A DNA stretch of 64,000 nucleotides from the NCBI GenBank assembly GCA_013398295.1, contig VZSF01008206.1, forward strand, positions 186,001 to 250,000, written 5' to 3'. How positions within the stretch are numbered: the first letter of the stretch is position 1; every line of letters starts with the position of its first letter. The translations under genes and the position numbers were made by a program. This document shows positions 62,966-64,000 of this stretch, one piece after another. The DNA comes from Chionis minor (lineage: Eukaryota; Chordata; Aves; Charadriiformes; Chionididae). The notes under the pieces were generated by a model that ran no database searches, was not told the origin of the DNA, and saw only the letters and a list, made by a program, of their open reading frames with translations.

Positions 62966-64000
62966 TATGCATACCTGCTATATGACCTGAATGTTCTTCT
63001 TCCCATAATTAATGTCCTCTCAATAGCAGAAATAGAATTACTGAAAATGCAGCAACGGCATATTCTTCCCCATGCCCCACCTCATTACAAATATTCTTAT
63101 GCCTAGCTTTCATAACTAGGTTAATAAAATTTCACATGGTTAATTATGACTGTTTCTGAACATCATCTGTAACAATACGGATGTAAGACTGAGAAATATA
63201 AACCAGGTCAGATCCTTAGTCACTGATAACATACAATTTGGAATTCCATTCTGTGCAAAACTGACAAATTATTTTTCCATTTACATCAGTGTAAACTTGC
63301 AGTTGTACTCAAATCAGTTCAATTCACCTTGGTTTAATTGAAAACATATATTTGTCCTAAGATATACTTCATTTCCCTATATGATCAGAGCAGGGACATC
63401 AAACACCTATCTTTATAATGTATAGCCTACAATATTCAGCAAAATATTGACATAAGGATGGGAGAAATAAAATCTAAATTATAGTAATTATTTAAAGTAC
63501 CTAGGTGACCTTAACCAAACTTTCTCAAAACTAAGACTCGTTTTCTTCAAAAAAGGAGAAGTCCACACTTTCACAGAGATATTTTTGAGGGGAGTTTAAG
63601 AATTTTTTAATGGACCATAAATAAATTATGCGATCCCCTTAAGTTCATGATAAGACAACCATCAATAAACTCACCACATAGAGCAGACCAAAAGGTAGAT
63701 GAGACATAGGGTACTTAAGTTGAATAACATATTTTTTATTCCTTTTTTTCATCCTTCATCTCTTTCAGGGTCCAATGAAGGAACAGACATTGCAATGTTT
63801 TTTCATTTACCTCTTGGTCTGCTCTATGTGGTAAAGATCAACATCTTTACAGTCAATCTTTCTTTACCTGCCGGGTGTCCTAAAATAGAGAGCTTGGTCC
63901 TCAGTACCTGCACCAATGGGTGCCTCATTTGTGCTGGTGGTTTGGGTATTTTTCTGATTATTCTTCTGGAATTGAGTCATGTAACACTTATTTCAAAGTT
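62966..64000. other. AT-rich DNA holding one long inverted repeat
   Basis: No frame or known repeat is seen other than the inverted repeat at 63673-63832. The sequence runs off the end of the window without a recognisable boundary. Confidence 0.5.
63673..63832. repeat. 30-bp inverted repeat (28/30) with a 100-base loop
   Basis: The left arm at 63673-63702 begins ACCACATAGAGCAGACC. The right arm at 63803-63832 ends GGTCTGCTCTATGTGGT. The arms pair over 30 bases with two mismatches, including 17 uninterrupted outer pairs. The 100-base loop is AT-rich with a long T-rich run. It could be a small non-autonomous DNA transposon with terminal inverted repeats, an inverted duplication, or a hairpin RNA gene. 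I see no clear flanking target duplication (CAATAAACTC and AAAGATCAAC flank it), and the stem is not one I recognise. Confidence 0.8.

Noticed and set aside
1..64000. tRNA genes, CRISPR array, telomere repeats
   Set aside because: I looked for the tRNA T-loop motif, spaced identical repeats and TTAGGG arrays and found none.

Overview
This window looks like about 64 kb of bird nuclear DNA, most likely intergenic or deep-intronic sequence from a gene-poor, AT-rich stretch of a large chromosome. The lineage call rests on recognised repeats. There are CR1 LINE 3' ends with the usual (ATTCTATG)-type tail and the 'AAGGTCCCTTCCAACC' end block, a solo endogenous-retrovirus LTR beginning TGTCCTGGTTTG, and two pieces of the avian LTR family whose ends read TGTATTGGGTTT and GTCAACCCATCACA. 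I recognise no complete protein-coding gene, tRNA, rRNA or CRISPR array. Nearly all open frames are short, out of context, or lie inside repeats.

Layout. 1-7.1 kb: plain AT-rich DNA. 7.19-7.83 kb: a CpG-richer patch whose minus strand carries a possible signal-peptide exon ending at a GTAAAC donor-like site; this is the only credible lead for a host gene. 9.7-10.06 kb: a minus-strand LTR-like element with TGTCA/TGACA ends. 12.76 kb: a 24-bp minisatellite of three units. 15.1-15.4 kb: an old CR1 reverse-transcriptase fragment. 26.0-27.04 kb: a GC-rich block with degenerate long-period repeats, interrupted at 27045-27775 by a solo LTR with an exact 5-bp target-site duplication (GAGGG). 30.1-30.5 kb: a weak LTR-like segment. 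36.86-38.07 kb: a minus-strand LTR missing its own 5' end, containing a 238-bp direct repeat joined at the only N in the window, probably an assembly artefact. 40.46 kb: an orphan head of the same LTR family in the opposite orientation.

The last 19 kb are CR1-rich: a 56-bp tail at 45.65 kb, a 1.1-kb minus-strand copy at 47.3-48.4 kb, a plus-strand copy of the same subfamily at 53.05-53.77 kb, two copies of another subfamily at 57.9 and 61.4 kb, and a 3' end at 62.8 kb. Other structures are a perfect 13-bp inverted repeat at 45.7 kb, an 82-bp tandem dimer at 59.4 kb, and a 30-bp inverted repeat (28/30 paired) around a 100-bp loop at 63.67-63.83 kb that belongs to no repeat I recognise.

There are no genes here that can be shown to work together. 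I found no convincing new biological system. The best leads are the possible exon at 7.2 kb, the inverted repeat at 63.7 kb, the GC-rich block at 26-27 kb and the N-joined duplication at 37.4-37.9 kb.
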